A stretch of DNA of 64,000 nt from CAVTWJ01 sp963849485 (GCA_963849485.1 CAWKIF010000020.1:1-64000), one strand, 5' to 3'; positions 15,394-25,365 are shown, numbered from the stretch's first letter. Numbers and translations: made by a program. Notes: generated from the sequence alone by a model not told the origin.

Positions 15394-15867
15394 TTGAAAA
15401 AAATAACGCCGTTTTTGTGGTTCGACAGCGAGGCGGAGGAGGCGGCCAAGTTCTATACCTCCATCTTCAAAAAATCGAAAATTAACCGGGTCCGGCGCTA
15501 TGGGGGCGAGGGAGCCGGCCCCAAGGGAACGGTGATGACCGTTGAGTTCTCCCTCAACGGCCAAAAATTCGCAGGCCTCAACGGGGGGCCCGGACATCCC
15601 CACACCGACGCCATTTCCTTCGTGGTGGAATGCGAAACGCAAAAGGAAGTGGACACTTTTTGGAAAAAGCTTTCCGCGGGCGGCAAGGAGATCCAATGCG
15701 GATGGCTGAAGGACAAATACGGGGTCGCCTGGCAGGTCGTGCCAGGGGTTTTACTCCAGTGGATCTCGGACAAGGATTCCGAAAAGAAGGAAAGGGTGAT
15801 GAAAACCATGATGCAAATGGTGAAGTTGGACATTAAGAAGCTGAAGCGGGCTTACAAAGGGTCCTAA
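15394..15867 (+). CDS. VOC-fold protein, 3-demethylubiquinone-9 methyltransferase-like (PhnB type)
   Basis: A 157-residue protein beginning KKITPFLWFDSEAEEAAKFY, with INRVRRYGGEGAGPKGTV and the C-terminal WLKDKYGVAWQVVP motif of the PhnB-like vicinal-oxygen-chelate family. The TTG at 15394 is preferred because GGGGGAACC precedes it and the family starts there. The usual 'DrFGv.Wqi' appears as 'DKYGVAWQV'. Such proteins are commonly encoded beside AHSA1 proteins and ArsR regulators, as here. Substrate unknown. Confidence 0.8.
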   Translation: MKKITPFLWFDSEAEEAAKFYTSIFKKSKINRVRRYGGEGAGPKGTVMTVEFSLNGQKFAGLNGGPGHPHTDAISFVVECETQKEVDTFWKKLSAGGKEIQCGWLKDKYGVAWQVVPGVLLQWISDKDSEKKERVMKTMMQMVKLDIKKLKRAYKGS

Positions 15868-15959
15868 GTCGCCTTGGGTCTCTTGATTTTAGAAATACTG
15901 GAAGTGGAGCATCTTCCCGCCCTTTAAAGGGCGGGCCAAAAACCAAAAGGGGAGAAAAA

Positions 15960-16487
15960 ATGATCAAATTGATTGCCGTTATCCTGGCCGTTCTCATTGT
16001 TGCGATCCTCATCTACGCGGCTACCCAACCCGATACTTTCCGCATCCAACGGACCGCCTCCATCCAGGCCCCGCCCGGAAAAATCTTCGCTTCTCTGAAT
16101 GACTTTCACACTTGGACCGGCTGGTCCCCCTGGGAAAAAGTGGACCCGGACATGAAACGCACCTACAGCGGGAAGGATTCGGGATTGGGAAGCATCTACG
16201 AATGGCAGGGAAACAACAAGGTGGGACAGGGCCGGATGGAAATTACCGAATCCATAGCCTCCAGTAAGCTGGTGCTCAAGCTGGATTTCCTCAAACCCTT
16301 CGAAGCCCATAACACCACTATCTTCACCCTTCTGCCCAAGGGGTCCGCCACGGAAGTCACCTGGGCCATGGAAGGCCCGAGCAGCCTCATGATGAAGGTG
16401 ATGCACCTTTTCATGAACATGGACAAGATGATCGGGAAGGATTTCGAGAAGGGCCTGGATAATCTGAAGACTCTATCGGAAAAGTAG
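15960..16487 (+). CDS. membrane-anchored SRPBCC family protein
   Basis: A 175-residue protein: an N-terminal transmembrane segment (LIAVILAVLIVAILIYAA), then a polyketide-cyclase/SRPBCC fold with the motif TASIQAPPGKIFASLNDFHT followed by WTGWSPWEK and the C-terminal helix DKMIGKDFEKGLDNLK. It follows the VOC gene by 92 bases and is the last member of the SRPBCC/VOC group, closed by a strong terminator. GGGGAG precedes the ATG. Its ligand is unknown. Confidence 0.8.
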   Translation: MIKLIAVILAVLIVAILIYAATQPDTFRIQRTASIQAPPGKIFASLNDFHTWTGWSPWEKVDPDMKRTYSGKDSGLGSIYEWQGNNKVGQGRMEITESIASSKLVLKLDFLKPFEAHNTTIFTLLPKGSATEVTWAMEGPSSLMMKVMHLFMNMDKMIGKDFEKGLDNLKTLSEK

Positions 16488-16515
16488 GCCTTTTCGATCC
16501 GGCATCCCCAACACA

Positions 16516-16550
16516 ACAAGCCCCGCTGAAAGGCGGGGCTTGTTTTTTTT
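16516..16550 (+). terminator. strong intrinsic terminator
   Basis: A perfect 11-base stem ACAAGCCCCGC/GCGGGGCTTGT with loop TGAAAG, running into eight T. It ends the SRPBCC/VOC transcript. Confidence 0.92.
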
Positions 16551-16646
16551 ACGGGTTTGAAAACCCTTTCATGCTTTCCGGGTTGTTTACTTCCCCCCGC
16601 CCCGCCCTAAGATAGCCCCGTTCGAATTTCTCCCAAGGAGCCTCCC

Positions 16647-17612
16647 ATGGAAACACGCCCGCTCGGCAACTCGGATCTTCAAATCTCTCCCATCGGCATC
16701 GGCACCTGGGCCATCGGCGGACCGGACGGCAACTGGAACTGGGGCCCCCAGGACGACCAGGAATCCATCGATGCCATCCGCAAGGCGGTGGATTTGGGCG
16801 TCAACTGGATCGATACCGCCCCCGCCTACGGCAAGGGCCACTCGGAAGAGGTAGTGGGGAAAGCCCTGAAGGGGCTGTCGAAAAAACCCTATCTTTTCAC
16901 CAAGAATTCCCTGGTCTGGGGATCGGACCGGGAGATCTTCAACAGCCTCAAGGCCGAATCCATCCGGCGGGAATGCGAGGACAGCCTCAAACGCCTGGGG
17001 GTGGAGGCGCTGGACCTCTGGCAGATCCACTGGCCCAACCCGGACGGGGACATTGAGGAAGGCTGGACGGAGATGGCCAAACTGCAGAAGGCCGGCAAGG
17101 TGCGCTGGATCGGCGTTTCCAACTTCAGCCCCTCCCAGATGAAACGGGCCCAATCCATCGCTCCCGTCACTTCGCTTCAGCCGCCCTATTCCGCCCTCCG
17201 GCGGGATATCGAGGAGGAACTCCTCCCCTTTTGCGCGAAGGAAAATATCGGCGTGATCGTTTACTCCCCCATGCAGGCGGGGCTCTTGAGCGGGCGCATG
17301 ACGCTTGAAAAAATCAAGAACCTGGCCCCGGGCGACTGGCGCCGCAACGACGCCAATTTCAGGGAACCCAAACTTTCCAAAAACCTGGCCCTGCAGGCCG
17401 CCTTCGCCAAGGTCGCCGCCCGCCACGGGCACCCAGCCGGGGTCGCGGCCCTGGCCTGGGTCTTGCGCCGAAGCGAGGTCACCGGGGCCATCGTGGGGGT
17501 GCGCAACGCTCAGCAGGTGGAGGAACTGGCCCCGGCCCTGGAATACCGCTTGAATCAGGATGAGCGGGAGGAAATCGGGCGGGTTCTCTCGGACTATTTC
17601 GGGAAGGTCTAA
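16647..17612 (+). CDS. aldo/keto reductase
   Basis: A 321-residue NADPH-dependent TIM-barrel oxidoreductase. The tetrad can be placed: Asp and Tyr in NWIDTAPAYGKGHSEEVVG, Lys in YLFTKNSLVW, His in DLWQIHWPNPD. The coenzyme end shows GVSNFSPSQM and VGVRNAQQVEEL. It fits the AKR group related to YhdN and sugar dehydrogenase-like enzymes. AAGGAG stands 7 bases before the ATG. It is a single gene between a terminator and a dispersed repeat. Substrate cannot be deduced. Confidence 0.9.
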   Translation: METRPLGNSDLQISPIGIGTWAIGGPDGNWNWGPQDDQESIDAIRKAVDLGVNWIDTAPAYGKGHSEEVVGKALKGLSKKPYLFTKNSLVWGSDREIFNSLKAESIRRECEDSLKRLGVEALDLWQIHWPNPDGDIEEGWTEMAKLQKAGKVRWIGVSNFSPSQMKRAQSIAPVTSLQPPYSALRRDIEEELLPFCAKENIGVIVYSPMQAGLLSGRMTLEKIKNLAPGDWRRNDANFREPKLSKNLALQAAFAKVAARHGHPAGVAALAWVLRRSEVTGAIVGVRNAQQVEELAPALEYRLNQDEREEIGRVLSDYFGKV

Positions 17613-17649
17613 GAACCCATTACTAAAAACAAAAAAATGACAGCATTTT

Positions 17650-17763
17650 TCACCGCCAAGACGCCAAGGCCGCCAAGTACACCGAAAGATTGAAAAAGCA
17701 AAAACGTTTCAAAATCTTCACTTTGTTTTGCCTTTCTTTGCGGCCTTGGCGTCTTGGCGGTTA
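17650..17763. repeat. CCAAG palindromic repeat, copy F
   Basis: The most symmetric copy: TTCACCGCCAAGACGCCAAG on the left and CTTGGCGTCTTGGCGGTTAA on the right, with about 65 bases between. Intergenic. Confidence 0.9.
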
Positions 17764-17860
17764 ATTGCTTTTTTGTTAAAGCCTCTAAGTTTATAGCCTG
17801 AATCATATTGCCCCTTCCCGCCTGGTTTTATAGTGGCCTATCCCCTACCCGAGGTGTTTC

Positions 17861-18211
17861 ATGCGTGAAGTGACGGCTGATCCGGCTTTGGTGGCCTGCT
17901 GCGGGCTCTATTGCGGCGCCTGCGGCCAATACTTGAAGGAAAAATGCGAGGGCTGCCAAAGGAGCGAAAAGAATTCCTGGTGCAAGGTGAAGCAATGCAC
18001 CAACAAGAAGGGCATCTCGACCTGCGCCCAGTGCCTGGAATTCCCCGACGCGGTGGACTGCAAAAAATTCAACAATTTCATCTCGAAGATTTTCGGGCTT
18101 CTTTTCAAGTCGGACCGCCCGGCCTGCCTAGGCGAGATCCGCGCCACAAACCTCCAGGCCTACGCCGAAAAGATGGCCGGATTGAAACAACAAACCATCC
18201 GCCGTCCCTGA
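17861..18211 (+). CDS. DUF3795 Cys-rich protein
   Basis: A 116-residue protein with twelve cysteines. The N-terminal motif CCGLYCGACGQYLKEKCEGC, then WCKVKQC, then CAQCLEFPDAVDCKKF define DUF3795. These small proteins probably bind zinc or an Fe-S cluster; no biochemical role is known to me. A GAGG sits 8 bases before the ATG. It is followed 66 bases on by an acetyltransferase gene. Confidence 0.85.
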   Translation: MREVTADPALVACCGLYCGACGQYLKEKCEGCQRSEKNSWCKVKQCTNKKGISTCAQCLEFPDAVDCKKFNNFISKIFGLLFKSDRPACLGEIRATNLQAYAEKMAGLKQQTIRRP

Positions 18212-18277
18212 AAAGAACCGTCCGGAGGCCGGTGGTCTTTCCTGTACATGGATAGTCGCCGCCGATAAACTTTCCCC

Positions 18278-18778
18278 ATGGACACCTTGCGTTATATCCC
18301 GGTGAAGACCCATTCGGATTGCCACGCCATTGAGGCCCTGGCCTTCCCCATCTGGCGGGAACATTACACGCCTATCATTGGGTCCTCACAGGTGGAATAC
18401 ATGCTCCGGAAATTCCAAACCGCTCATGCCGTCGAGCGACAGATCCGGGAAGGCTATCACTACTTTTTCCTGCAGACCGACGAAGAGGAAAATATCGGCT
18501 ATCTTTCCCTCTTTTTCCGCCCCGCCGAATTATTCTTGAGCAAACTCTATCTTTTACAATCCCACCGGGGGCAGGGTGTCGCCAGCGCCGCCTTGGTTTT
18601 TTTGAAAAACCTGGCGCAGGACAAGGGATTGGAGCGCATCACCCTGACCGTCCACAAGCAAAACCCCTCGGTGAAGGTCTACCAAGCCCTCGGATTTGAG
18701 ATTTCGGAACCCGTCGTGACCGACATTGGTGATGGGTTCGTGATGGATGATTACCGCATGGGATTGGACTTGTCTTGA
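18278..18778 (+). CDS. GNAT family N-acetyltransferase
   Basis: 166 residues with the acetyl-CoA-binding core LSKLYLLQSHRGQGVASAAL (variant of Q/RxxGxG/A), then ITLTVHKQNPSVKVYQALGF as strand 5 and the following helix. Ribosome site weak. The substrate, small molecule or protein N terminus, is unknown. Probably co-transcribed with the DUF3795 gene. Confidence 0.85.
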   Translation: MDTLRYIPVKTHSDCHAIEALAFPIWREHYTPIIGSSQVEYMLRKFQTAHAVERQIREGYHYFFLQTDEEENIGYLSLFFRPAELFLSKLYLLQSHRGQGVASAALVFLKNLAQDKGLERITLTVHKQNPSVKVYQALGFEISEPVVTDIGDGFVMDDYRMGLDLS

Positions 18779-18808
18779 ACCTTTTCGAACCGCAAACAAA
18801 AACCTATT

Positions 18809-18910
18809 TCACCGCGAAGACGCGAAGACCGCCAAGAACACCGAACGGCCAGCAAACAAAAAACCTTAAAATCTTGATTTTATAGTCGTCCTTCGCGTCT
18901 TCGCGGTTCA
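18809..18910. repeat. CCAAG-family repeat, variant copy G (CGCGAAG)
   Basis: The arms read TTCACCGCGAAGACGCGAAG and CTTCGCGTCTTCGCGGTT, a variant in which CCAAG has become CGAAG in both arms. Compensated change in both arms argues that base pairing is kept. Confidence 0.8.
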
Positions 18911-18982
18911 AATTGTCTTCCTCTTTGATTTTTTTAATTAGAGACTTTTAGTCTTCTTTTTTTCAAAAATGACTTCCTTGGT

Positions 18983-18996
18983 ATGACCGGGGTCAT
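18983..18996. promoter_or_regulatory. ATGAC-N4-GTCAT site before Ni/Co transporter
   Basis: ATGAC CGGG GTCAT, a perfect palindrome 57 bases before the transporter ATG. Same motif as eight others between 44399 and 62000 around the Crp/Fnr regulator gene. Confidence 0.65.
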
Positions 18997-19053
18997 TTTT
19001 ACCTTCGGTCCCCTCCCTTAACCTTGGATAACAATCCCTTGGAGATTCCACTG

Positions 19054-20094
19054 ATGCATTTCAAACTTTTTGATGACTCCCACGAAGACGCCCCTGCCAA
19101 GACCACCATGCTTTACCTTTGGCTGATACTTTTCAACCTGGGAGCCTGGGCCTGGGCCTTCACGGCATTCGCCCACAGCCCGGCGCTATTGGGCACAGCC
19201 TTTTTGGCCTATCTTTTCGGACTGCGCCACGCCGTGGACGCGGACCATATCGCCGCCATCGACAACGTGGTGCGCAAGATCATGCAGGACGGACGCCGGC
19301 CCATCTCGGCGGGCTTTTTCTTTTCATTGGGGCATTCCACCATTGTCGTCCTGGCCTCGGCGGCCCTGGCCGCCGCGATCGGCCTCTCCCAGGACCGGTT
19401 GGAGGGCTTGAGGAATATCGGCGGCTTTCTCGGCACGGCGGTATCTGCCTTTTTCTTGATCGGCATCGGATTGGCCAACCTTTTCGTGCTCAAAAACATC
19501 TGGCGGGCTTTCCGCAAAGAACAAAGGGGCGAAACCTGCGACACCGAGGAACTCGACGGACTGCTTTGGGACCGGGGGTTTTTGTCCCGGATCTTCAAGC
19601 CGATCCTCACCGGGGTCCAGGAGAGCCGCCATATGTACCTGGTGGGTTTCCTCTTCGGCCTGGGCTTTGACACGGCCACGGAGATCGGCCTTTTGGGCAT
19701 CGCCGCTTCCCAGGCGGCCCAGGGTTCTTCCTTCGGGACCACCATGGTGTTTCCCCTCCTTTTCACGGCCGGGATGGCGCTGGTCGACACGACCGACAGC
19801 GTCGTTATGACCGGGGTCTACGGCTGGGCCTTCATTCACCCTTTAAGGAAGCTCTGGTACAACCTGACCCTCACTTCGCTTTCGGTACTGGTGGCCCTTT
19901 TGATCGGCTCCCTGGAAGCCCTGGGGCTCCTGGCTGACCGCCTAGGCCTTCACGGAGGCGCTTTCGGGATCGTGGAGGCCCTCAACAACGACCTCACGAA
20001 CTTCGGTTTCGTGGTGGTGGGGGTCTTTATCCTGGGTTGGCTTCTGTCGGTTTGCATCTACCGTCTGCAGGGGTTTGAGAAAACCGAAGCTTAA
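19054..20094 (+). CDS. HoxN/NixA-type nickel/cobalt transporter
   Basis: A 346-residue secondary transporter with eight or so membrane segments. The signature helix LRHAVDADHIAAIDNV contains the HAVDADH metal-selectivity motif of the NiCoT family; a second conserved stretch reads FFSLGHSTIV and a third VGFLFGLGFDTATEIGLLG. The ATG at 19054 is preferred over an upstream TTG because GGAG lies 9 bases before it. Ni would serve a nickel enzyme not seen in this window. A Crp/Fnr-type site stands 57 bases upstream. Confidence 0.9.
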   Translation: MHFKLFDDSHEDAPAKTTMLYLWLILFNLGAWAWAFTAFAHSPALLGTAFLAYLFGLRHAVDADHIAAIDNVVRKIMQDGRRPISAGFFFSLGHSTIVVLASAALAAAIGLSQDRLEGLRNIGGFLGTAVSAFFLIGIGLANLFVLKNIWRAFRKEQRGETCDTEELDGLLWDRGFLSRIFKPILTGVQESRHMYLVGFLFGLGFDTATEIGLLGIAASQAAQGSSFGTTMVFPLLFTAGMALVDTTDSVVMTGVYGWAFIHPLRKLWYNLTLTSLSVLVALLIGSLEALGLLADRLGLHGGAFGIVEALNNDLTNFGFVVVGVFILGWLLSVCIYRLQGFEKTEA

Positions 20095-20262
20095 TCCGGC
20101 CCACTTTCCCGGAACTTCCAGTTTTATTCTTTTGATTCATCCACCTGATATTTTCTTGCTTATTAAGGTGGCGAAGGCCAAGGCGAGGGGGGAAAATGGG
20201 TTTTACAATGAAATGAATAGCCTTTTAAACCTAGCTTTTCAACTTTTTAACGGAAACTCGAA

Positions 20263-22562
20263 ATGGAAAACAAACCCCGAGCCTTACTTTTTTCTATCTC
20301 CTTTTCGTTTCCCATCCTTCATATAAGACGATTCCTCGAAAACCCCAACCGACTACTTTTCATGTTATTCGCCTCGTCATTTCTCGCCTCATTGCCCCTC
20401 TCGAATTCTTTTGCTGGACCGGTCCTTCCCGGCCACGTCCTTCAGGAAATCTCAACCCTTCCCAAGCTGGGAGCCGTTGAGGATTCGGCGGTCCTTCACT
20501 TAGCCATTAGCTTGCCTTTGCAAGATCCCCGGGGATTGGATGATTTTCTGACCCGAGTTTATGATCCCCACGACCCCCTCTACCGCCACTTCTCACACCG
20601 GAGGAATTCGCCCAAAAATTCGGCCCCTCCGAGCCGGACTACCAGACCCTGATCGCCTTTGTGAAATCCCAAGGGTTGACCGTTACTCAAACTTATAACC
20701 ACAGGCAATTATTGGATGTAACTGGAAATGCTTCGGATATTCGAGGGGTTTTTCATGTGAACCTTGATTATTACCAAAGGCAAAACGGAAGCCGCTTTTA
20801 TGCCACTGATATAGACCCTTTTATTAATGCTCCTATTCAACCATCCCATGTTTCAGGCCTTAATAACTTTGACCGCCCTTTTTCAAAAGTTCATAAGACT
20901 TGGCAAACCATTGGGGAAGGGTTAACCGCCAATCCAAAAAGTGGCACTGCAACCTTAGGGCTCTATCGTGGGCAGGATTTCCGGGATGCTTATTTGCCGG
21001 GATTGCCAGCCACCGTCAATGGAGCGGGACAATCGGTGGCTTTGTTCGAATACGACGGTTTCTACGCGGGGGATATTTCCTACTACGAAAACAATTTAAC
21101 CCCCGTTTTTAGCGCGCCCGCGCCATTCCCAATAACGGAAGTGGTTGATAACTATAACGGCTTTAACGGCACCCCCGTTTATACGAATGATGTGGTTGAA
21201 GTTTCGTTGGATATTGAAATGGTGGATTCCTTAGCGCCGGGAGCCCAAGTAGTGGTTTATGAGGCCTCCCCAGACGATGATTCGACGGTAGGAGCCAACG
21301 ACATTCTTTCAAAAATCGCTCAAGACAATACCTGCAAACAAATCAGCAGTTCCTGGGGCAACTATGGCGACACAAATACCGCCCATTTATTGGATCAACT
21401 AGCTGCCCAGGGCCAGGCCTATTTTGTGGCTGCGGGTGATTTTGGGTCTTACGTTTCAAACGGATATCCAGGCGATCCATGCAATGCGGCGAACACGAGC
21501 GCGACTGATGACCCAAGCCTTTATCAAAGCATTTATGAAACATTGGTGGGGGGGACAAAATTAACGACCACCCCGCCTTCGGGAAGCCCCCCACATATTT
21601 CCTACAATTCCGAAACTACTTGGAATGACAGTTCTACTACCATCCCAATCTGTCTTACAAAATCTGCGACTTACTATGGCAATTTGGCAGGCGGGGGTGG
21701 AATTTGCACGAACCAATTAGCCATCCCCTCTTACCAATCCCCGGTTCCCATGGGTTCCAATGGGGGCTCCAGCTCTTGGCGGAACTTCCCGGACGTTTCC
21801 ATGTGCGCCTACAACGTCCTTTTAGTCGCCGTGAATTATGCCAACGATCCAGTAAACGGTTACTTGGGTCCCGTAGAGGGCACGAGCGCGGCTTCCCCGC
21901 TTTGGGCCGCCTATTGGTCCCTCGTGAACCAGGAATCCCTGGCCCATCAAAATCTTCCCATGGGGACTGCCAACCCGCCCCTCTACCAGGTCGCTAAGGG
22001 GGCGAATTACAACCTGGACTTCAACGACATAGCCGATTCCAGCACCAATTTCTATTACTGGCCTTCACAATCCGGCCCTTATACCGCAGTAAGCGGCTTC
22101 GACTTGGCCACGGGCTGGGGAAGCCCCAAGGGTCAAAGCCTGTTAAACGACCTATTACCTTTCGCTCCCACCGCTACGCCGACACCCACTATCACCCGAA
22201 CCCCGACCATCACTAACACACCCACCATTACGCTCAGCCCTACCATCACCTATACCCCCACCCCCACGGCCACCGTTTCCGGATTTTTCCTCACTTCCAA
22301 CCAATTCAACTCATTGACCGGGCCGCCCCTTCAAATCACCTATATCCTCAACAGCAGCAGCCAGGTAGATGTAAAGGTTTATAACGTCACCGGAGTCCAC
22401 ATCCGGACCATTTTGAGCGGCCCCCAACCCGCCGGTTCCTACTACCTGCCCTGGGACGGCAAGGACGATAACGGCCAACCCGTGGAAACAGGTCTTTATC
22501 TCATCACCTTCAAGACCCCTTCTTCCACGCAGGTCAAAAAAGTCCTGGCTTACCGCCGATGA
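20263..22562 (+). pseudogene. secreted sedolisin (S53) peptidase with FlgD-like C-terminal domain, one frameshift
   Basis: A signal segment (LLFMLFASSFLASLPLSNSF) and pro-kumamolisin activation domain run to about 20592, where one base is missing: YRHF continues as LTPEEFAQKFG in the next frame. The catalytic domain shows the sedolisin Glu/Asp pair in VVEVSLDIEMVD, the oxyanion Asp in VAAGDFGSY, and the Ser in EGTSAASPLWAAY. The calcium-site end is DLATGWGSPKGQ. A TPT-type Thr/Pro linker of about 35 residues follows, then a FlgD-like Ig domain ending WDGKDDNGQPVETGLYLI. The join is in CACTTCTCACACC, so either a sequencing error or a recent loss. It overlaps the next gene by 4 bases. Confidence 0.85.
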
Positions 22563-24052
22563 AAAATAGGATTCTTTTTATCTCCCTTAGCTTATCACTA
22601 CTGAATGCGGCCACCTGCCTGGGCCAATCCGCTTCTCTCACGACGGGAGCCGATTTTCTCCTGGCCGTGCCAGGGGCCCGGCCCGCAGGAATGGGCCAGG
22701 CTTTCACGGCCCTTGCGGACGACGTGAACGCGTTGAATTTCAACCCGGCGGGGTTGGCCCAAATCCAGGAACCGGAGGTGGGCTACGGCCGCTACCAATT
22801 TGTTTCCGATGTCTCTTACGATTTTCTCGGGGCCGCCTATCCCCTGGGAGAGCCGGGAGTGTTGGGACTCGGCTTCCTCGATTCCCAAACAGCGCCCTTT
22901 AACAGCACTCCCGATCCTAACGCCCCCCTGGTGAACTATTCCGACATGACCTTTCTCCTCGCTTATGGGAGGGCCCTGGGACCCCTGGAAGTGGGCGGTA
23001 CCCTGAAATTCGTCCTTCGTCAGGTGGGGGACATCCAAGGCACGGGCTTCTTGGGTGACCTGGGGGTGCGGTACCAGGCGCTCCCCCGGCTGGTCCTCGC
23101 CGCCGCCTTCCAAAACCTGGGCAGTATCCATATCCTCAGCCAGGAAAGCGCCACGCCCACCTTGGGCAGGATCGGCCTCGCCTGGAGATGCCTTTCCACC
23201 CCCTTCCATACTTTGGACCTGGCCATGGACTGCAATTACGACCCCAATACCCAACTCACCCGGCTGGGTTGGGGGGCCGAATATTGGTACCAAGGCCTAT
23301 TCGCCTTGCGGGCGGGTTATGTGGGTAATTCGGAGGAAGAGGGCCCCACCTTCGGGGCGGGCATCCGCTCTTGGGGCTTTCAACTCGACTACGCTTACGA
23401 GCCCTTGAATGTCCTGGGCTCCACCCAGAGGCTTTCCTTGACGGCTTATCTGGGCCCCGGCAAAGGCGCCGAAATACCCCAGCCCACCCATTTGGAGGCC
23501 AATCCCTCCAATGACGGATTGATGTTGAGCTGGAACGCCCCCTCCTTCACGGATATCCAGGGATACAGGGTCTACGTCAAACGCCCCGGATCGGATTCCC
23601 TGGCTTGCCTGACGTCCCAACCCATTACCGAAACTTCCGTGGACTTGAAACACTTGAAAATAGGGGAGGATTACGAATTCGGCGTTTCCACCCTCAACAC
23701 CACCGGGCAGGAAAGCCCCTTGAACCGCATCGAGCTGGTCGCCCAGGAACCCGTCCTCTCTGCCCCCACCGGGTTCAAGGCTTGGAAGGAGGGGGACAAT
23801 GTCGTATTAACTTGGGATAAGGTGGATCCGGCCTATGTGAGCGGCTTTAACCTCTATAGGGTGGATGAGACCGGGTCACCTGAACGGAAACTTTCCGTGA
23901 AACCCCTGACCGACGACAACATCCTGTTAAAAAAACTCAATCACGATCAAACCTACTGGTTCATCCTGATGGCTTTGTCCAAAAACGGCCAAGAGGGCCC
24001 GCCCACCGACGTCTTGACGGTCCGCTATGAGGATCTTCCGAACGAGAAGTAG
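22559..24052 (+). CDS. PorV/PorQ-like outer-membrane protein with two FN3 domains
   Basis: A 497-residue protein: signal peptide, a beta-barrel of the PorV/PorQ (UPF0164) type with the hallmark PGARPAGMGQAFTALADDVN then ALNFNPAGLA, and beta-hairpins to about residue 300. Two fibronectin type III domains follow (about 310-400 and 405-495, each with a 'gYrvYvkrpgs'-like strand). PorV-type proteins act in surface delivery of proteins with C-terminal sorting domains. Its ATG overlaps the sedolisin stop, so the two are co-expressed and probably functionally linked. The FN3 tail is not usual for PorV itself. Confidence 0.75.
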   Translation: MKNRILFISLSLSLLNAATCLGQSASLTTGADFLLAVPGARPAGMGQAFTALADDVNALNFNPAGLAQIQEPEVGYGRYQFVSDVSYDFLGAAYPLGEPGVLGLGFLDSQTAPFNSTPDPNAPLVNYSDMTFLLAYGRALGPLEVGGTLKFVLRQVGDIQGTGFLGDLGVRYQALPRLVLAAAFQNLGSIHILSQESATPTLGRIGLAWRCLSTPFHTLDLAMDCNYDPNTQLTRLGWGAEYWYQGLFALRAGYVGNSEEEGPTFGAGIRSWGFQLDYAYEPLNVLGSTQRLSLTAYLGPGKGAEIPQPTHLEANPSNDGLMLSWNAPSFTDIQGYRVYVKRPGSDSLACLTSQPITETSVDLKHLKIGEDYEFGVSTLNTTGQESPLNRIELVAQEPVLSAPTGFKAWKEGDNVVLTWDKVDPAYVSGFNLYRVDETGSPERKLSVKPLTDDNILLKKLNHDQTYWFILMALSKNGQEGPPTDVLTVRYEDLPNEK

Positions 24053-24063
24053 GGGAAGAGGGC

Positions 24064-24963
24064 TTAAGGCTGGGGGCTGAGGGCGGGCAGTGGAAGCTGA
24101 ACCTGTTGGGTATCGCTCCCGTCGGCGGAAATGACATCCAGGGTGGCTTGATCCCCGGAACAGGCGACCTTGTCGATGGCCCCCCCGTTCTGAAGGCGCA
24201 AGGCGGCCGTATCAACGGGCGATGCCGCGACCTTCAATCCATCCCCCATCTCCACCCTTACCAAAAAATAGGATTTGGTCCCCGGATCGGGAGCGGCTGG
24301 CGACCCGGCTGGAGCCGTGGAAAAGGAAACCATGAAAGCGGCCGTCAAGGAATTGGCGGTCCAACCCACCGTGCCTTCCAGGGCGGGGTTTTGCCCATCG
24401 GGAACCCCGCCGGACTTGAGCAGATTGACCTGGTTCGGGGCCGAGTAGATCCATCCCATGGAAGCGGGTTTGTCTTCCCACCGGATGAGTCCCAGGGACT
24501 GGGTGACCGGAACCCCCTCCGTGGATCCCCCGCCGAAAGAGCCGATCAGGGCCCGGTTATCGCTCGAGAAATAATATTTGCTGATCCCCCCGTATTGCCT
24601 CGAATCGTTCGGGGTGTCCATGTTCAACTGGATGAATCCGTAGACCGGTTTGCTCATGGAGTTCTTGGGGCTATTGCGGGTGATCAAATTCAAAAGGTTG
24701 TCACTGAGGAAATATTCCTGGATGGAATAAACCTTCAAGGGGAACTGGGTTCCGGACGCGTGCAACTTGTCCTGGATATTCACGTTGATGAGAGGGTCCA
24801 TGCCGGGAACCAGGCTGTCATCCACCCCGGGCGTGGTCTCGGAGAGGGTGACCTTATATTGAAGGTTTTCCAGGTATCCCGGGGCCGCCGGGGAGTGCCC
24901 CGGAAATATCAAGGCGATGAGAAGCAATTTCCAACCGTTCAAGTCTCGACTCCAATCAACCAT
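24064..24963 (-). CDS. hypothetical exported protein, 299 aa
   Basis: Begins MVDWSRDLNGWKLLLIALIF, an N-terminal hydrophobic segment ending near SPAAPG, then about 275 residues of beta-rich sequence with Asn/Ser/Gly loops (VYGFIQLNMDTPNDSRQYGG) and no recognised domain. The opposite strand is also open over this length because of high GC, but only this strand has a signal peptide and balanced composition. It converges with the PorV-like gene, with 11 bases between the stops. Function unknown. Confidence 0.6.
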   Translation of the reverse strand: MVDWSRDLNGWKLLLIALIFPGHSPAAPGYLENLQYKVTLSETTPGVDDSLVPGMDPLINVNIQDKLHASGTQFPLKVYSIQEYFLSDNLLNLITRNSPKNSMSKPVYGFIQLNMDTPNDSRQYGGISKYYFSSDNRALIGSFGGGSTEGVPVTQSLGLIRWEDKPASMGWIYSAPNQVNLLKSGGVPDGQNPALEGTVGWTANSLTAAFMVSFSTAPAGSPAAPDPGTKSYFLVRVEMGDGLKVAASPVDTAALRLQNGGAIDKVACSGDQATLDVISADGSDTQQVQLPLPALSPQP

Positions 24964-25005
24964 CAGGATGAGATGTCGTTTAGACGGGTGAGCCGGGGAA
25001 AAGAG

Positions 25006-25365
25006 TCAAGCCACCTCGAGGACCGCGCCGGGCAGGCCCAACTGGCCTAAAAGGGATTTGGCGTAAAAATAATCTTGGGCCTGGGGGGTGGAGAACCCGC
25101 CCGGCAGGGCCTGGGCGGCATTCATGACAATCCGGGCCTGCTGGGCCATGCCGCTGAGGAGGGCCAATTTCCTCTCATAATCCTCCAGGGCTTGCTGGGC
25201 CCGGATGGCCTTTTCCTTCCCCTGGGGTGTCGGAAGGCTTCGCGTGATCAATTCATTCAACAAAGAATCGAACCCCCCCGAAGGGTTGTTATCCCGCATG
25301 AGGGGAGTGAGGTTTTTGCCCCCGGCAGAAGCGATCAAAGAACTAATATTGGTTAAACCTGCCAT
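25006..25365 (-). CDS. hypothetical protein, 119 aa
   Basis: A helical, Ala/Leu-rich soluble protein (MAGLTNISSLIASAGGKNLT...), with a likely helical hairpin around KAIRAQQALEDYERKLALLS. No family recognised. Located 42 bases before the exported protein gene at 24064-24963 in the same direction, so they may form an operon. The low-complexity helices could suit a structural or flagellar/appendage-associated role, but this is a guess. Confidence 0.5.
   Translation of the reverse strand: MAGLTNISSLIASAGGKNLTPLMRDNNPSGGFDSLLNELITRSLPTPQGKEKAIRAQQALEDYERKLALLSGMAQQARIVMNAAQALPGGFSTPQAQDYFYAKSLLGQLGLPGAVLEVA

Noticed and set aside
24106..25050. Long plus-strand frame of 314 codons
   Set aside because: Antisense to the exported protein gene; Gly/Arg-rich composition, no start signal, typical shadow of a GC-rich gene.
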